NCBI RefSeq assembly: GCF_047228825.1
Contig: NZ_JBFEGN010000003.1
Coordinates: forward strand, 72,141-136,140
Length of the DNA: 64,000 nt
Reading direction: 5' to 3'
Source of the DNA: Siminovitchia sp047228825
GTDB taxonomy: Bacteria; Bacillota; Bacilli; Bacillales; Bacillaceae_C
The notes beneath the pieces were generated by a model. That model did not search any database, was not told the origin of the DNA, and saw only the letters and a list, made by a program, of their open reading frames with translations. The translations under genes and the position numbers were made by a program. Each line of letters starts with the position of its first letter. The first letter of the stretch is position 1. Below, one piece after another: positions 52,630 through 61,699 of this stretch.

Positions 52630-54255
52630 CTATTGCCCCTTCAATTTATCCATAAATTCCTGATACATTTTTTTATCTGCCATCTTTTCGGCTTTCGCAG
52701 CATGCTCTTTTGCAAGATCCAGTCTGCCCTCATCGTAATAAAGCACGGCCAAATTAAAATGTGCTTCAGGGAAGCCAGGCTCCATCTCAATGGCCTTTTG
52801 CAAATGTTTCTTGGCTTCCTCCCTTTGATGAAGCTGTATTTCCGTGTATGCAAGCCGGAAATAGGTCACCGCGTCTCCTTTTCCCTCTGAAACCAACTGT
52901 GATAACATGTGATAAGCTGATTCGAATTCGCTGTTTTCGATTTGCTGCTGCGCCCGGGCATTGATCACATCCGGACGGTCGGCATGATAGCCGCCGTATA
53001 AGGCAAACGTGACTGCAGCCGCGCCCGCAAGCAAAAACAATATTTGCGTGCCCCACTTTCTTTTCCCCGGAAAATGGACCATCCCCGTTGCCAGAAAGCC
53101 GCCGGCGAGCCCGCCGATATGCCCTGCATTATCGATGCCAGGGACTGTAAATCCGAAGACAAGGTTTATCCCGATCAGGAAAAGGACATTGGTGCCAATT
53201 GTCCTGAAGAAAAGCTGTGTATTCATCACGCCAATATATAAAAGTGCCCCAAAACAGCCAAAAATGGCCCCGCTCGCCCCTGCCGAGAGATTATCCGTAA
53301 AAAGAAAGCTGGCAACAGAGCCGGCAAATCCCGAGAAAAGATAAATCCATAAAAATCGCAGGCGCCCAAACATTCTTTCAACAGTCGTTCCCAAATAATA
53401 GAGCGCCAAAGTGTTCATCAACAAATGCAAAAGCCCGATATGAAGAAAGATCGGCGTAAAAAAGCGCCACCATTCCCCCGCAAGGATTAACGGGTTGTAT
53501 TTGGCCCCGAATTGAATAAGCGTTTCAACATTCGTGCTCCCGCCCTGCACCTCAACAAGCATAAACATGAAGATTTGGACAGCCATAAAAACGTACGTGA
53601 AAAAAGGCTTGCCATACTCAAACAGGGCCCTTTCTTCCTTCTCCTGTTCCCGGGCATGGCGGATGACTTCTTCCTTCAGGGAATGATGTCCCAATGCGTG
53701 AAAGCTCATTTCGGGCAGCGGGACATCCCGCTTCAGAAGTGCTGCCATCCGGACAAAGGCATGCTCTGCAGTTTCCCGTGCCAAAATAAGCGTTTCAACT
53801 TTTGTTTTCCCACTTCCGGTCGTATAAGGCTGTTCGATGATCCATTCATAATCATCGACTGGCGGATGTTCTGTCACATAGATGTTCAGTACATGCCATT
53901 CTTTTTTGAATAAATGCTTCCGCAAGCTTTCAGCCTGATCCCCTGCCCATTCAATATCGCGTTTCAACCAATTGGACCAGTCGAGGTTCAAGGAAGTCAG
54001 ACGGATCATATGTATATTTTGATTGCGCGCCGACTCAAGCCAAACCTCATTTTCCGCTTCATTCAAGCGGACAAGCCGATAATCCATATCCTGCATAAAG
54101 ATTTGAGCCAGGCGCCAAAACAACCATTGTTCGCGTTCCGCCAATTCTGCTGCCCCGCTTTCTGCGGCTCCATGCCGTTTTCTGTCAACCTTAATATAGC
54201 CAAATGGATACGGAAAAGTAAAGCAATGAACATATCCTGCGCGGAATCCAGGCAA
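52630..54255 (-). CDS. gluP: Rhomboid intramembrane serine protease with TPR domain (GluP)
   Basis: Up to 541 residues. A soluble N-terminal region (about 1-215) precedes a rhomboid core with catalytic Ser in GASGAIFG and His in DNAGHIGGLAGG, plus the FTPIFLHIGLLHLLMN segment; a C-terminal region (about 440-541) has two to three TPR units (EPGFPEAHFNLAVLYYDEG). In B. subtilis GluP cleaves membrane proteins with FtsH and affects MgtE and division. The start is uncertain: the frame opens at a TTG (54255) with GGGGGAG too close; a later TTG near residue 45 would better match B. subtilis. Confidence 0.92.
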   Translation of the reverse strand: MPGFRAGYVHCFTFPYPFGYIKVDRKRHGAAESGAAELAEREQWLFWRLAQIFMQDMDYRLVRLNEAENEVWLESARNQNIHMIRLTSLNLDWSNWLKRDIEWAGDQAESLRKHLFKKEWHVLNIYVTEHPPVDDYEWIIEQPYTTGSGKTKVETLILARETAEHAFVRMAALLKRDVPLPEMSFHALGHHSLKEEVIRHAREQEKEERALFEYGKPFFTYVFMAVQIFMFMLVEVQGGSTNVETLIQFGAKYNPLILAGEWWRFFTPIFLHIGLLHLLMNTLALYYLGTTVERMFGRLRFLWIYLFSGFAGSVASFLFTDNLSAGASGAIFGCFGALLYIGVMNTQLFFRTIGTNVLFLIGINLVFGFTVPGIDNAGHIGGLAGGFLATGMVHFPGKRKWGTQILFLLAGAAAVTFALYGGYHADRPDVINARAQQQIENSEFESAYHMLSQLVSEGKGDAVTYFRLAYTEIQLHQREEAKKHLQKAIEMEPGFPEAHFNLAVLYYDEGRLDLAKEHAAKAEKMADKKMYQEFMDKLKGQ

Positions 54256-54267
54256 ACTCCCCCAATA

Positions 54268-54292
54268 AAAAAAGACCCGCAGCCAGGTCGGG
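54268..54292 (-). terminator. Terminator of yqgO
   Basis: The minus strand has CCCGACCTGGCTGCGGGTC followed by seven T residues, just after the yqgO stop. Confidence 0.75.
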
Positions 54293-54297
54293 AAGAT

Positions 54298-54477
54298 CTA
54301 CTTTCGAAATGCGCCCTGAATCAAACGCTCCTTGACTCCGGGGATATTCATCGCCGCCCGGACACTCATTTTTCTGATCGAATCGTTGCCGAGAATGGCG
54401 TTTAAAAGTTTATAGCGCCATTTAAATGCAAGTGAAATGGCTGCAGCCAATAAAATGTTCGTCATTAATTTTTTCAT
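54298..54477 (-). CDS. yqgO: Small basic protein YqgO
   Basis: 59 residues: hydrophobic N-terminal helix (MKKLMTNILLAAAISLAF) followed by a basic amphipathic part (RKMSVRAAMNIPGVKERL). ATG at 54477 after AGGAGGGATCGAG, an excellent ribosome site. Length and position equal those of B. subtilis YqgO. Function unknown. Missed by length-filtered gene calls. Confidence 0.78.
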   Translation of the reverse strand: MKKLMTNILLAAAISLAFKWRYKLLNAILGNDSIRKMSVRAAMNIPGVKERLIQGAFRK

Positions 54478-54535
54478 CTCGATCCCTCCTGTTCCTATTT
54501 TGCAACGATCGGGAGGGTTTATTCATTTTCTCATG

Positions 54536-55096
54536 TTAAGTGCGGATGATTTCTTTTTCCGTTACAATTTTTCCTACCGGCATATCATGTTCCTCATGCG
54601 GCAAGTACTCGATAAGCTGGCGTGAAAAAGCGAGCGAAATCGTCTGCCCCCGGTAATCTTGTAAAAAACGGTCATAATAACCGCCGCCAAATCCAATGCG
54701 AAATCCGTACCTATTATACAGCAGTCCCGGAACGATGACCAAATCAATTTTTTCTTTGGGTACCATTTCCGTCTCATGTTCTTTCGGTTCGAACAAGCCA
54801 AAAAACGAATGTTCCAGGTCGGTAAATGACCGGATTTGCCGAAATGTCATTTGTTTTGTTGTTGGATGGCATTTGGGGACAGCCATTTTTTTGGATTGTT
54901 CCCAGCCTTTGCGAATCAACTGCCACGTATCGACTTCGGGAAATCTGGAAACCGTCAGCGCAACCGTTTTCGCTTCTTCCCATTCCTCCGTTTGAGCCAA
55001 TGATTTCCCGATTACATAAGACATTTGTTCATAATGGAGTCGATTGATCCCCTGAAGTTCTTCTCCCATCCATTTTCTGAGCGATTTTTTATCCAA
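54536..55096 (-). CDS. yqgN: 5-formyltetrahydrofolate cyclo-ligase family protein (YqgN)
   Basis: 186 residues. ATP-dependent conversion of 5-formyl-THF to 5,10-methenyl-THF, rescuing inhibitory folates. Motifs: KKSLRKWM (N-terminal Lys/Arg), VPKCHPTTKQM, VPGLLYNRYGFRIGFGGGYYDRFL with the phosphate loop. TTG start at 55096 after GGGGGTG. It complements folD and gcvT found elsewhere in this window. Confidence 0.93.
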   Translation of the reverse strand: MDKKSLRKWMGEELQGINRLHYEQMSYVIGKSLAQTEEWEEAKTVALTVSRFPEVDTWQLIRKGWEQSKKMAVPKCHPTTKQMTFRQIRSFTDLEHSFFGLFEPKEHETEMVPKEKIDLVIVPGLLYNRYGFRIGFGGGYYDRFLQDYRGQTISLAFSRQLIEYLPHEEHDMPVGKIVTEKEIIRT

Positions 55097-55117
55097 ACAA
55101 ACACCCCCTGGATATAG

Positions 55118-55157
55118 AAAAAGCCAGCACTGCCGGCGTACGCCGTGTCCTGGCTCT
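55118..55157 (-). terminator. Terminator of rpmG
   Basis: The minus strand has AGCCAGGACACGGCG-TA-CGCCGGCAGTGCTGGCTTTTTC, a long near-perfect stem with T run. Confidence 0.88.
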
Positions 55158-55165
55158 TTCGCATG

Positions 55166-55315
55166 TTATTTGGTTTCACGATGCAATGTAACCCTTTTTT
55201 CTCTTGGGCAGTATTTTTTTAACTCAAGGCGGTCAGGATTATTGCGTTTATTTTTGGTTGAAATATAATTACGCTCATTGCATTCTGTGCAAGCCAATGT
55301 AATATTCACACGCAT
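55166..55315 (-). CDS. rpmG: Ribosomal protein L33
   Basis: 49 residues, bL33 type matching RpmGA of B. subtilis: RVNITLACTECNERNYIS, NPDRLELKKYCPREKR. It retains the first CxxC pair but has only one cysteine in the second position, as B. subtilis RpmGA does. ATG at 55315 with GGAGGG. Component of the 50S subunit. Confidence 0.96.
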   Translation of the reverse strand: MRVNITLACTECNERNYISTKNKRNNPDRLELKKYCPREKRVTLHRETK

Positions 55316-55497
55316 GACTGTCATTCCCTCCAAACTTCTCGCATTGTACACCATTACAGGACTTTTATATAATATCACTTTTTACCGGTGAATTCCAGTC
55401 CGGAATCTAAAACGGCCGCTGCAAAATTTGTAGAATTGTAGCCGAATTTGACTTTCTGTGATATAAAAAAAGAGAAGTACGAATTTCGAGGTGAATC

Positions 55498-55887
55498 ATG
55501 GATATTGCCATTCTGATTTTATTGGGTGCATCAGCCTTATGTTTCATTTTATCATTTTTACAAAAAGACCCTGCGAAGCAGTTGGAAAGGGAAATGGAAG
55601 AGTTGACAATGACCTTGTTCAAAGAAAGCCAGAATATGAAAAAAAGGATCAGCATTCTGGAGGAAGAACTGCTCATGGAGAAAGGCATGGTTGACATGGC
55701 TGCATCCAGAACATCAGGTGCTGCCATCCTTCCCAACGTCAATGAAATTTTAAAAAACCAGGTGCTCGCCCTGTACGAGCGGGGAGTCAGCCTTGAACAA
55801 ATATCCAGGCAATCGTCGCTTTCCACAAAAACGGTGCAACAAATTATTGAGTCCGCCAAGGCAGCCGGAGGATTCCATCATGGGTAG
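55498..55887 (+). CDS. Membrane-anchored coiled-coil/helix-turn-helix protein (DUF6115-like)
   Basis: 129 residues: an N-terminal membrane helix (about 3-21), a coiled coil (about 28-65) and a C-terminal helix-turn-helix (about 90-122: LALYERGVSLEQISRQSSLSTKTVQQ). The plan resembles SwrB/YlxL and DUF6115 proteins. Regulatory or scaffolding role possible; none shown. It overlaps the next gene by eight bases. GAGGTGAATC precedes the ATG. Confidence 0.75.
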   Translation: MDIAILILLGASALCFILSFLQKDPAKQLEREMEELTMTLFKESQNMKKRISILEEELLMEKGMVDMAASRTSGAAILPNVNEILKNQVLALYERGVSLEQISRQSSLSTKTVQQIIESAKAAGGFHHG

Positions 55888-56323
55888 GAAAGCCTTGAGA
55901 AAAATCGCCGCTATTCTTTTTGTTTGTGCCGTCGTATTGATGATGGTGAAGCAAATGACAATGGAAGAAACAAAACCGCGGCCAAAAGCCGGGTATGTGG
56001 AAATAAAACGGGCGGATTATGACAAGCTCATAAAAGATGCGGAGGAATGGAAGGAAAAATATGAGGACCAGCTTGAAAAAACGCCCGCGAACAAAGAGAA
56101 ACGTGTAACGGTCCTTTACTTAAACATTGACGGCGGCATGACATCAAAAGATGTAAGCGAACAATTGGCACGAGCCGGGCTTATCAAAAAAGCGGATGAC
56201 ATGAACGCATATCTTGCCAAAAACAAAATGCAGCACCTCATCCAAATTGGGGAATATGAGCTGACCAGCAACATGGATATGAAGACAATGGCGAACATCA
56301 TCACCGGACAAAAAGATCAATAG
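55880..56323 (+). CDS. Small membrane protein with MltG-type LysM-like domain
   Basis: 147 residues: one membrane helix (about 8-24), a charged helical linker (about 40-70) and a domain (about 76-145) with TVLYLNIDGGMTSKDVSEQL, AGLIKKADDMNAYL and GEYELTSNMDMKTMANIITG. This is the LysM-like half of the MltG lytic transglycosylase; the catalytic YceG half is absent, so it may bind glycan without cutting it. ATG at 55880 after GGAGGATT. Adjacent to pbpA on the opposite strand. Confidence 0.75.
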   Translation: MGRKALRKIAAILFVCAVVLMMVKQMTMEETKPRPKAGYVEIKRADYDKLIKDAEEWKEKYEDQLEKTPANKEKRVTVLYLNIDGGMTSKDVSEQLARAGLIKKADDMNAYLAKNKMQHLIQIGEYELTSNMDMKTMANIITGQKDQ

Positions 56324-56335
56324 CTGGAAACATGG

Positions 56336-56363
56336 AAAAAGCAGATCGGCGATCTGCTTTTTG
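56336..56363. terminator. Bidirectional terminator between the MltG-like gene and pbpA
   Basis: AAAAAGCAGATCG-GCGATCTGCTTTTTG palindrome between convergent genes. Confidence 0.85.
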
Positions 56364-56364
56364 C

Positions 56365-58440
56365 TTATTTTTCTTTCTTTTTTCCATTTTTTAAATCGAA
56401 ATACGCCCTTAGCACCCTTTTTCCGATGTCCATGTTGACGTTATTTGGGGTTGCCCCAACATAGTAGGCTGATGGGACAACGATGGCCACGGCGACTTCC
56501 GGATTATCATAAGGAGCGTACGCGACAAGCGACAAATTCCATACTTTCGTGCCCCGGTCCACTGTTTCCGCTGTGCCGGTTTTGCCGGCCGGACGGTACG
56601 GTTCTCCCGCGAATGACCTTCCGGTTCCAAGCGGTTCGGTAAATACGCCGCGGAAGCCGCGCTGAACTCTATTAATCCATTCTTCCGGCGCATTGATCCG
56701 ATTTAACACTTTAGGTTCCATTTCTTTTGCGACTGAACCCATCTCTTCCTTGCCGTCTGCGGGGTCCCTGATTTCCTTGACAACATGGGGCTGGATCCGG
56801 TAACCGCCATTGGCGATGGTTGATACGTATTGGACCATTTGCAGCGGTGTATAAGAATCGAATTGACCAATGGCATAGTCCAGCACATTCCCGGCATCCG
56901 CAAGCGCAGCATCGCCACGGAACCCGATTTGCTCGCCGGGCAAATCGATTCCGGTTCGGATGCCCAGGCCGAACTGGCTGAAATGCTCCCTCATCACCCG
57001 AAAGGCTTTTTCCTTATTAATGATCAACGACTGTCCCCTGCGGTATTGGCCATCCCCGATGGCGATGGCCGTTTTATACATATATACGTTCGAAGAGCGG
57101 ACCAAAGCCATGTAATCATTGACGGGAACGTACCCGCCTCTGTTAAAGTGGGAACTTTTTGCCTGCGTGCCTTTTATATGCAGAGGCTCATCCGTTATCC
57201 ATTTATCCGGATGGTTGACGCCTGTCATGAAGCCGGTCAACACTGTCGCTCCTTTAACGGCCGAGCCGACTACATAAGAGGTCGTAAAATTCCCGGCCGC
57301 AAAGTCGGAAAATTTATATCTTTTTTCTTCTTCATCGTAGGCATATTGTTTGCCCGACATGGCCAGGATCTCCCCTGTGTGCGGGTCCATCATAACGGCG
57401 AATGCCCGATCCAAAAGTCCCGTTCCGCCCCGGGCTTTCGTTTTGCGGATCTCTTCTTCGAGAATTTTATCGACTTCCTTCTGCAAGTCCATATTGATGG
57501 TCAATATGAGATCTTTTCCGCGTTCTCCTTCGGAGATGAGTTTTGTCTCCAAAACGGAGCCTGAACGGGTTACATTTTTCACCTTCTCTTTTTGGCCCCG
57601 CAGCACATCTTCATACTGAAGTTCGATATAGCTTTTGCCGACACGGTCATTCCGGCTGTATCCGCGGGACATGTAATAATCGATCTTCTCAAGCGGCAGC
57701 CCGTCTGCCACCCCGCCCAAAATGGAGCGGAGCGTTTCATCGTACGTGTATTTTCTTTCCCAGTCTGTTGTCGTATCGATGCCGGGAAGCATCGGCAGAT
57801 GTTCGTTCACCCGTGCAAACTCTTCCAGTGACACATCTTCATTTTTGACCATTTGCTGCGTCAGCGCATAACCGCCCGTCAGTTCACGGTAGATCGCCAA
57901 TACTTCCAGATCATCATCCGTGAGCGAAGCCAAATCCTGTTCCGTAACGCGTTCCCTTTGAAGCTTATATAACTCGTCATCTTTGCCCTTCAGTTTTTCC
58001 CGCTCTTTCTTGGTCACTTTTGCCAAAGCTTTATCACGATTTTTCAAGATCCAGAAATCAATTTTGTCGCGTTCTGTAATTTTGTCCGTATCTTTGTCGA
58101 TCATTTTTGCAAGCCTTTCGGCCACTTTAAGCGTTTCTTCCTGGTCGGATTTATTTGGGATCGTATATGTAATGGCCCTTCTTGGCTCATTGTCCACAAC
58201 AAGATTGTAATTCCGGTCATATATTTTTCCCCGCGGCACCGAATAGCTGACCGTTACGTCTTCTGTCCGTTCAATTTTCCTTTTGGCATCTTCACCATAT
58301 ACGATTTGGATGACACCAAGCCGCAGTATTAACAGTGAAAATAACACAAAGACGATAAAAAACAGCATGTTCATTCTGAATGATACATGGTTTTTCTTTT
58401 TTTCTTTTTTGGTATTCAATTCTTCCAGCCCTTTCCCCAT
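56365..58440 (-). CDS. pbpA: Class B penicillin-binding protein PbpA (PBP2a)
   Basis: Transpeptidase for lateral-wall peptidoglycan. 691 residues: one membrane helix (about 24-46), a pedestal/dimerisation domain (about 60-330) rich in charged residues, and the transpeptidase domain with SxxK in VGSAVKGAT, SxN in RSSNVYMYK and KTGTAETV. Length and position before an MFS gene and sodA fit B. subtilis pbpA. The phosphate-uptake pst operon that follows pbpA in B. subtilis is missing here. Confidence 0.95.
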   Translation of the reverse strand: MGKGLEELNTKKEKKKNHVSFRMNMLFFIVFVLFSLLILRLGVIQIVYGEDAKRKIERTEDVTVSYSVPRGKIYDRNYNLVVDNEPRRAITYTIPNKSDQEETLKVAERLAKMIDKDTDKITERDKIDFWILKNRDKALAKVTKKEREKLKGKDDELYKLQRERVTEQDLASLTDDDLEVLAIYRELTGGYALTQQMVKNEDVSLEEFARVNEHLPMLPGIDTTTDWERKYTYDETLRSILGGVADGLPLEKIDYYMSRGYSRNDRVGKSYIELQYEDVLRGQKEKVKNVTRSGSVLETKLISEGERGKDLILTINMDLQKEVDKILEEEIRKTKARGGTGLLDRAFAVMMDPHTGEILAMSGKQYAYDEEEKRYKFSDFAAGNFTTSYVVGSAVKGATVLTGFMTGVNHPDKWITDEPLHIKGTQAKSSHFNRGGYVPVNDYMALVRSSNVYMYKTAIAIGDGQYRRGQSLIINKEKAFRVMREHFSQFGLGIRTGIDLPGEQIGFRGDAALADAGNVLDYAIGQFDSYTPLQMVQYVSTIANGGYRIQPHVVKEIRDPADGKEEMGSVAKEMEPKVLNRINAPEEWINRVQRGFRGVFTEPLGTGRSFAGEPYRPAGKTGTAETVDRGTKVWNLSLVAYAPYDNPEVAVAIVVPSAYYVGATPNNVNMDIGKRVLRAYFDLKNGKKKEK

Positions 58441-58489
58441 CTTCCGTATCTTTATTGTAAAAGAAAAACGAATTTATTTCTACAGCGAA

Positions 58490-59716
58490 TCATGATTCCA
58501 TGGAATGGGGCAATTTTACATGTTGCATGATAAGAGCAGCAAGGCCATGGCCGGTCCCGATGAAAAGAAGCAAGATGGGAATGCTTTTTTCATCATTAAA
58601 AAAGGCAACGGCCGCCATAAAAGAAAGAACAGAGACAATTCGGCCGGAATTTAAGAAAACCTCTTTGACAACGACATATTCAATTCTCATTTCAGCCGCT
58701 TTCCAGCTTTTCCCGATGACATCATACGTCATCGAAAAATAAGGAACGAGCATCATCGGATAGGCAATCGCTATGACAGCAGCATATATAAGCAGCCGCG
58801 GGTAAGAAAAGTTGAAAATGATTAAAAAGATGGCTCCATATAAAATCAGTCCGCCAATGAGCATCGCTTTTTTCCTGAAGCTATTGCGAATAAAGCGGCC
58901 GGCCAGGGTATAGGAAATGAAGGAGATTCCCGAATTAATGAGGCCAAATGTTCCGAGCGCCAGCTCACTTTTCGTTGCAATAAATACAAAAACGGAAATA
59001 ATAAAAACAAATGTCCCGTCCCGCAGCCCTTGAAGGAAGTGGGCATTTGTGACGTAACGCCAATTGATGTTATTTTTTCTTTCGGCCATCACCCGGAAAA
59101 AACAGTAGACGCCCCTTGCCGGCCGGCGTTTAATAAAAAAACTGAGAACCACGGCCAGGGCAAACAGCGCAAGCGATATGGCAAAAATGAGGGTATACCC
59201 CGCATTGGATTCAAACCTCGTAATCATAAACCCTGCCGAAATGGGACCGATCACCCCGCCGGCAGATGAAAGCGTCCCGAGGAAACCGTTAAAAAAATCC
59301 CTCGTTTCCGGTTCGGTAATTTCAAAAGTTAACACATTAAAAGCAAGCCAGTAAAATCCGTAGCCGATTCCAAGCAAACTTCCAAGCATCACGAGATGGC
59401 GGTCTGCCCCTTTTCCCCAGAAAAGGACAACCATAAAAAAAAGAGCCAAAAAAATAACGCCGATCCGGAGGACGATGACTCTGTCAATTTTTTTAGCCCA
59501 CCTTCCGGCCAATATAAACGTTAATGGCTGGAAAACAACGATGGCCAAGTTATAAATGCCAATATCCAAAAACTTTCCTGACTGCTTCCATAAAAAAATA
59601 TTGACGAACGTATTGGACAGGGCAATGCTTAAAGAATAAAGACCGCCAATAAAGAGAAGCAATGCTAAATCCTTCGGCACCTCTGCATCGCCAAATAATC
59701 TTTTCAGCTTCAACAT
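58490..59716 (-). CDS. yqgE: MFS transporter YqgE
   Basis: 408 residues with about 12 hydrophobic helices. MFS landmarks are RWAKKIDRVIVLRIGV between helices 2 and 3 and RFIRNSFRKKAMLIGG in the second half. Substrate unknown. I chose the ATG at 59716 after AAGGGGAG; the frame is open 37 codons upstream, but that stretch is not hydrophobic and covers the sodA terminator side. Confidence 0.87.
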   Translation of the reverse strand: MLKLKRLFGDAEVPKDLALLLFIGGLYSLSIALSNTFVNIFLWKQSGKFLDIGIYNLAIVVFQPLTFILAGRWAKKIDRVIVLRIGVIFLALFFMVVLFWGKGADRHLVMLGSLLGIGYGFYWLAFNVLTFEITEPETRDFFNGFLGTLSSAGGVIGPISAGFMITRFESNAGYTLIFAISLALFALAVVLSFFIKRRPARGVYCFFRVMAERKNNINWRYVTNAHFLQGLRDGTFVFIISVFVFIATKSELALGTFGLINSGISFISYTLAGRFIRNSFRKKAMLIGGLILYGAIFLIIFNFSYPRLLIYAAVIAIAYPMMLVPYFSMTYDVIGKSWKAAEMRIEYVVVKEVFLNSGRIVSVLSFMAAVAFFNDEKSIPILLLFIGTGHGLAALIMQHVKLPHSMES

Positions 59717-59812
59717 GACATTACTCCCCTTTTCACCCCTATTTTTTGTAAAAAGGCGAGTTTTATGCAAGGTGCCTGTCACCCCCCCGAAATTTCCCGA
59801 ATTTTGTCGAAT

Positions 59813-59848
59813 AAAAAAACGAATCACCCGGAATCAGGCAATTCGTTT
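59813..59848 (-). terminator. Terminator of sodA
   Basis: The minus strand has AAACGAATTGCCTG and CGGGTGATTCGTTT followed by TTTT, 14 bp past the sodA stop. Confidence 0.85.
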
Positions 59849-59861
59849 ATTGTTTGCAAAA

Positions 59862-60470
59862 TTATTTTGCTTCATTGTAAAGTTTTTCAACTTCGTTCCA
59901 ATTGACAACATTCCAGAACGCTTTCATGTAATCCGGACGGCGGTTTTGATATTTAAGGTAGTAGGCATGCTCCCAAACGTCAAGGCCCAAAATCGGTTTT
60001 TTGCCTTCCATCAATGGGCTGTCCTGGTTTGGTGTACTCATGATTTCCAGTTCCCCATTGTTCACAACAAGCCATGCCCAGCCGGAACCGAAACGTCCTG
60101 CTCCTGCTGCTTCAAATTGCTCCTTGAACTTGTCAAAGCTGCCAAATTTGCTTTCAATGGCGCTTTTCAGCCCGCCGCTTGGCTCGCCGCCTCCTTCAGG
60201 AGAAAGCAATTTCCAGAAAAGGGAGTGGTTCGCGTGCCCTCCTCCGTTATTGCGGACAGCCGTTCTGATTGACTCGGGAACCGCATCCAGGTTGGAGATG
60301 AGCTCTTCAACAGATTTGCTGGCCAAGTCACTGTTTCCTTCCACTGCCTTATTTAAGTTTGTAACATATGTGTTATGGTGCTTCGTGTGGTGAATGTTCA
60401 TTGTTTCCTTATCAATATGAGGCTCCAATGCATCGTATGCATAAGGTAATTGCGGCAATTCATATGCCAT
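59862..60470 (-). CDS. sodA: Superoxide dismutase (Mn type)
   Basis: Dismutes superoxide in the cytosol. 202 residues. Metal ligands: His in NIHHTKHHNTYV, His in GGHANHSLFW, and Asp/His in DVWEHAYY. The GGGHANH motif and RFGSGWAWLV favour manganese. Strong upstream AGGAGGAG site and ATG at 60470. Confidence 0.97.
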   Translation of the reverse strand: MAYELPQLPYAYDALEPHIDKETMNIHHTKHHNTYVTNLNKAVEGNSDLASKSVEELISNLDAVPESIRTAVRNNGGGHANHSLFWKLLSPEGGGEPSGGLKSAIESKFGSFDKFKEQFEAAGAGRFGSGWAWLVVNNGELEIMSTPNQDSPLMEGKKPILGLDVWEHAYYLKYQNRRPDYMKAFWNVVNWNEVEKLYNEAK

Positions 60471-60604
60471 ATGAATCTCCTCCTATGTAATTTATTGGGA
60501 ACCGTTCAATGATCCCGGTTTTTACAACCTAAGAGTATCAAACTTTGTTACCGCATTCAAATATTTCGCTTGCTTTCACAGCATATGGCAGGTTTTTATG
60601 TTGC

Positions 60605-61087
60605 CTACAACACAAGAACAAGAAAATACACAACCATAATCGTTTGAATGAAACCTTTCACGATGGTACTTCCAATAAAGCCTGCTACGGATCCAATACC
60701 TATTTTAACCGCTTGTTTCAAGTCCGTTCGGTGAACGATCAACTCCCCTGCAACTGCGCCGATAAAAGGCCCAAGTAATATTCCCGCCACCGGAATGACA
60801 AACGGTCCGACCAGCAAGCCGATGGTGCTTCCCCAAACCCCTGCTTTTGATCCGCCAAATTTTTTGACTCCGTACAGGTTGGCCCAATAATCTGCAAACA
60901 ATATTAAAAGTACAAATAAAGTTTGGATTATCCAAAACAGCGGATGAAAAGGCTCAAATGAAAAAAACAGACCGTAAAGGACAAATGAGGCAAATAATAA
61001 GGCCACACCCGGGATAACCGGAAAAATCAGTCCGGCAAAGGCCAATAATATCAACAAAACAATAACGGACCAGAAGACCCATTCCAT
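60605..61087 (-). CDS. yqgC: DUF456 membrane protein YqgC
   Basis: 160 residues with five or six hydrophobic helices and the glycine-rich DUF456 pattern GSKAGVWGSTIGLLVGPFVIPVAG (in part). Matches YqgC, next to sodA. Function unknown. ATG at 61087 with GGAGGGG 12 bases upstream. The open frame continues 73 codons upstream but overlaps the yqfZ promoter side and lacks support. Confidence 0.85.
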   Translation of the reverse strand: MEWVFWSVIVLLILLAFAGLIFPVIPGVALLFASFVLYGLFFSFEPFHPLFWIIQTLFVLLILFADYWANLYGVKKFGGSKAGVWGSTIGLLVGPFVIPVAGILLGPFIGAVAGELIVHRTDLKQAVKIGIGSVAGFIGSTIVKGFIQTIMVVYFLVLVL

Positions 61088-61271
61088 CAGTTTTATTCCC
61101 CTCCTTATTTTCAACCCAATACTTTCATTCAATAACTTTTTTGACATTTTGGCAATGTTTCCGTTACCTGGGCCCAATTCCAAAATTGAGGAAAATAAAG
61201 TAAGCTTTGGCATATTTCCCGGCATCTCTTCATATAGATGGGACAAGCGATATGAAGAGGGGGGATTGCTG

Positions 61272-61595
61272 TTGAAAAAAATCTTGACCATTTTTGCGGC
61301 ACTCATTATTATTTACAGCATTTATTATGATTTGACGACGGGCACACTGCCCATTTCAACGGCCACCGCTGTCGCTGAAATCGACAGGAACAAGGATCAT
61401 CAGCCGGAGATCCCTTTTATGGTCAAAGAAGTGAAACGCGGGGATACTGTGCTTTCCATTGAAGAAAATATACATGATGGCCCCCTCACGGTGCCCATTG
61501 AACAAATGGTGACAGATTTTCGGCAATTAAACGGCCAGATTGAACCAAACCGGATTCAAGTCGGCGAGAAATATAAATTCCCTGTATATAAATGA
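61272..61595 (+). CDS. yqfZ: LysM-like exported protein YqfZ
   Basis: 107 residues: N-terminal membrane/signal helix (about 2-20), a short linker and a LysM-like domain (about 55-105: VKRGDTVLSIEENIH, NRIQVGEKYKFPVYK). Likely binds cell wall or spore peptidoglycan. TTG start at 61272, seven bases after GGGGGG. Same position relative to ispG as B. subtilis yqfZ, which is expressed during sporulation. Confidence 0.82.
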   Translation: MKKILTIFAALIIIYSIYYDLTTGTLPISTATAVAEIDRNKDHQPEIPFMVKEVKRGDTVLSIEENIHDGPLTVPIEQMVTDFRQLNGQIEPNRIQVGEKYKFPVYK

Positions 61596-61699
61596 ACAGT
61601 CATTGTGTTGTCAATTTCACCAAAAGATTGATACAATATTCACGTAACCATGATGAGGGAGAAGATACCCTCTCGATTTTTAAAAAGGAGAGAATACCT

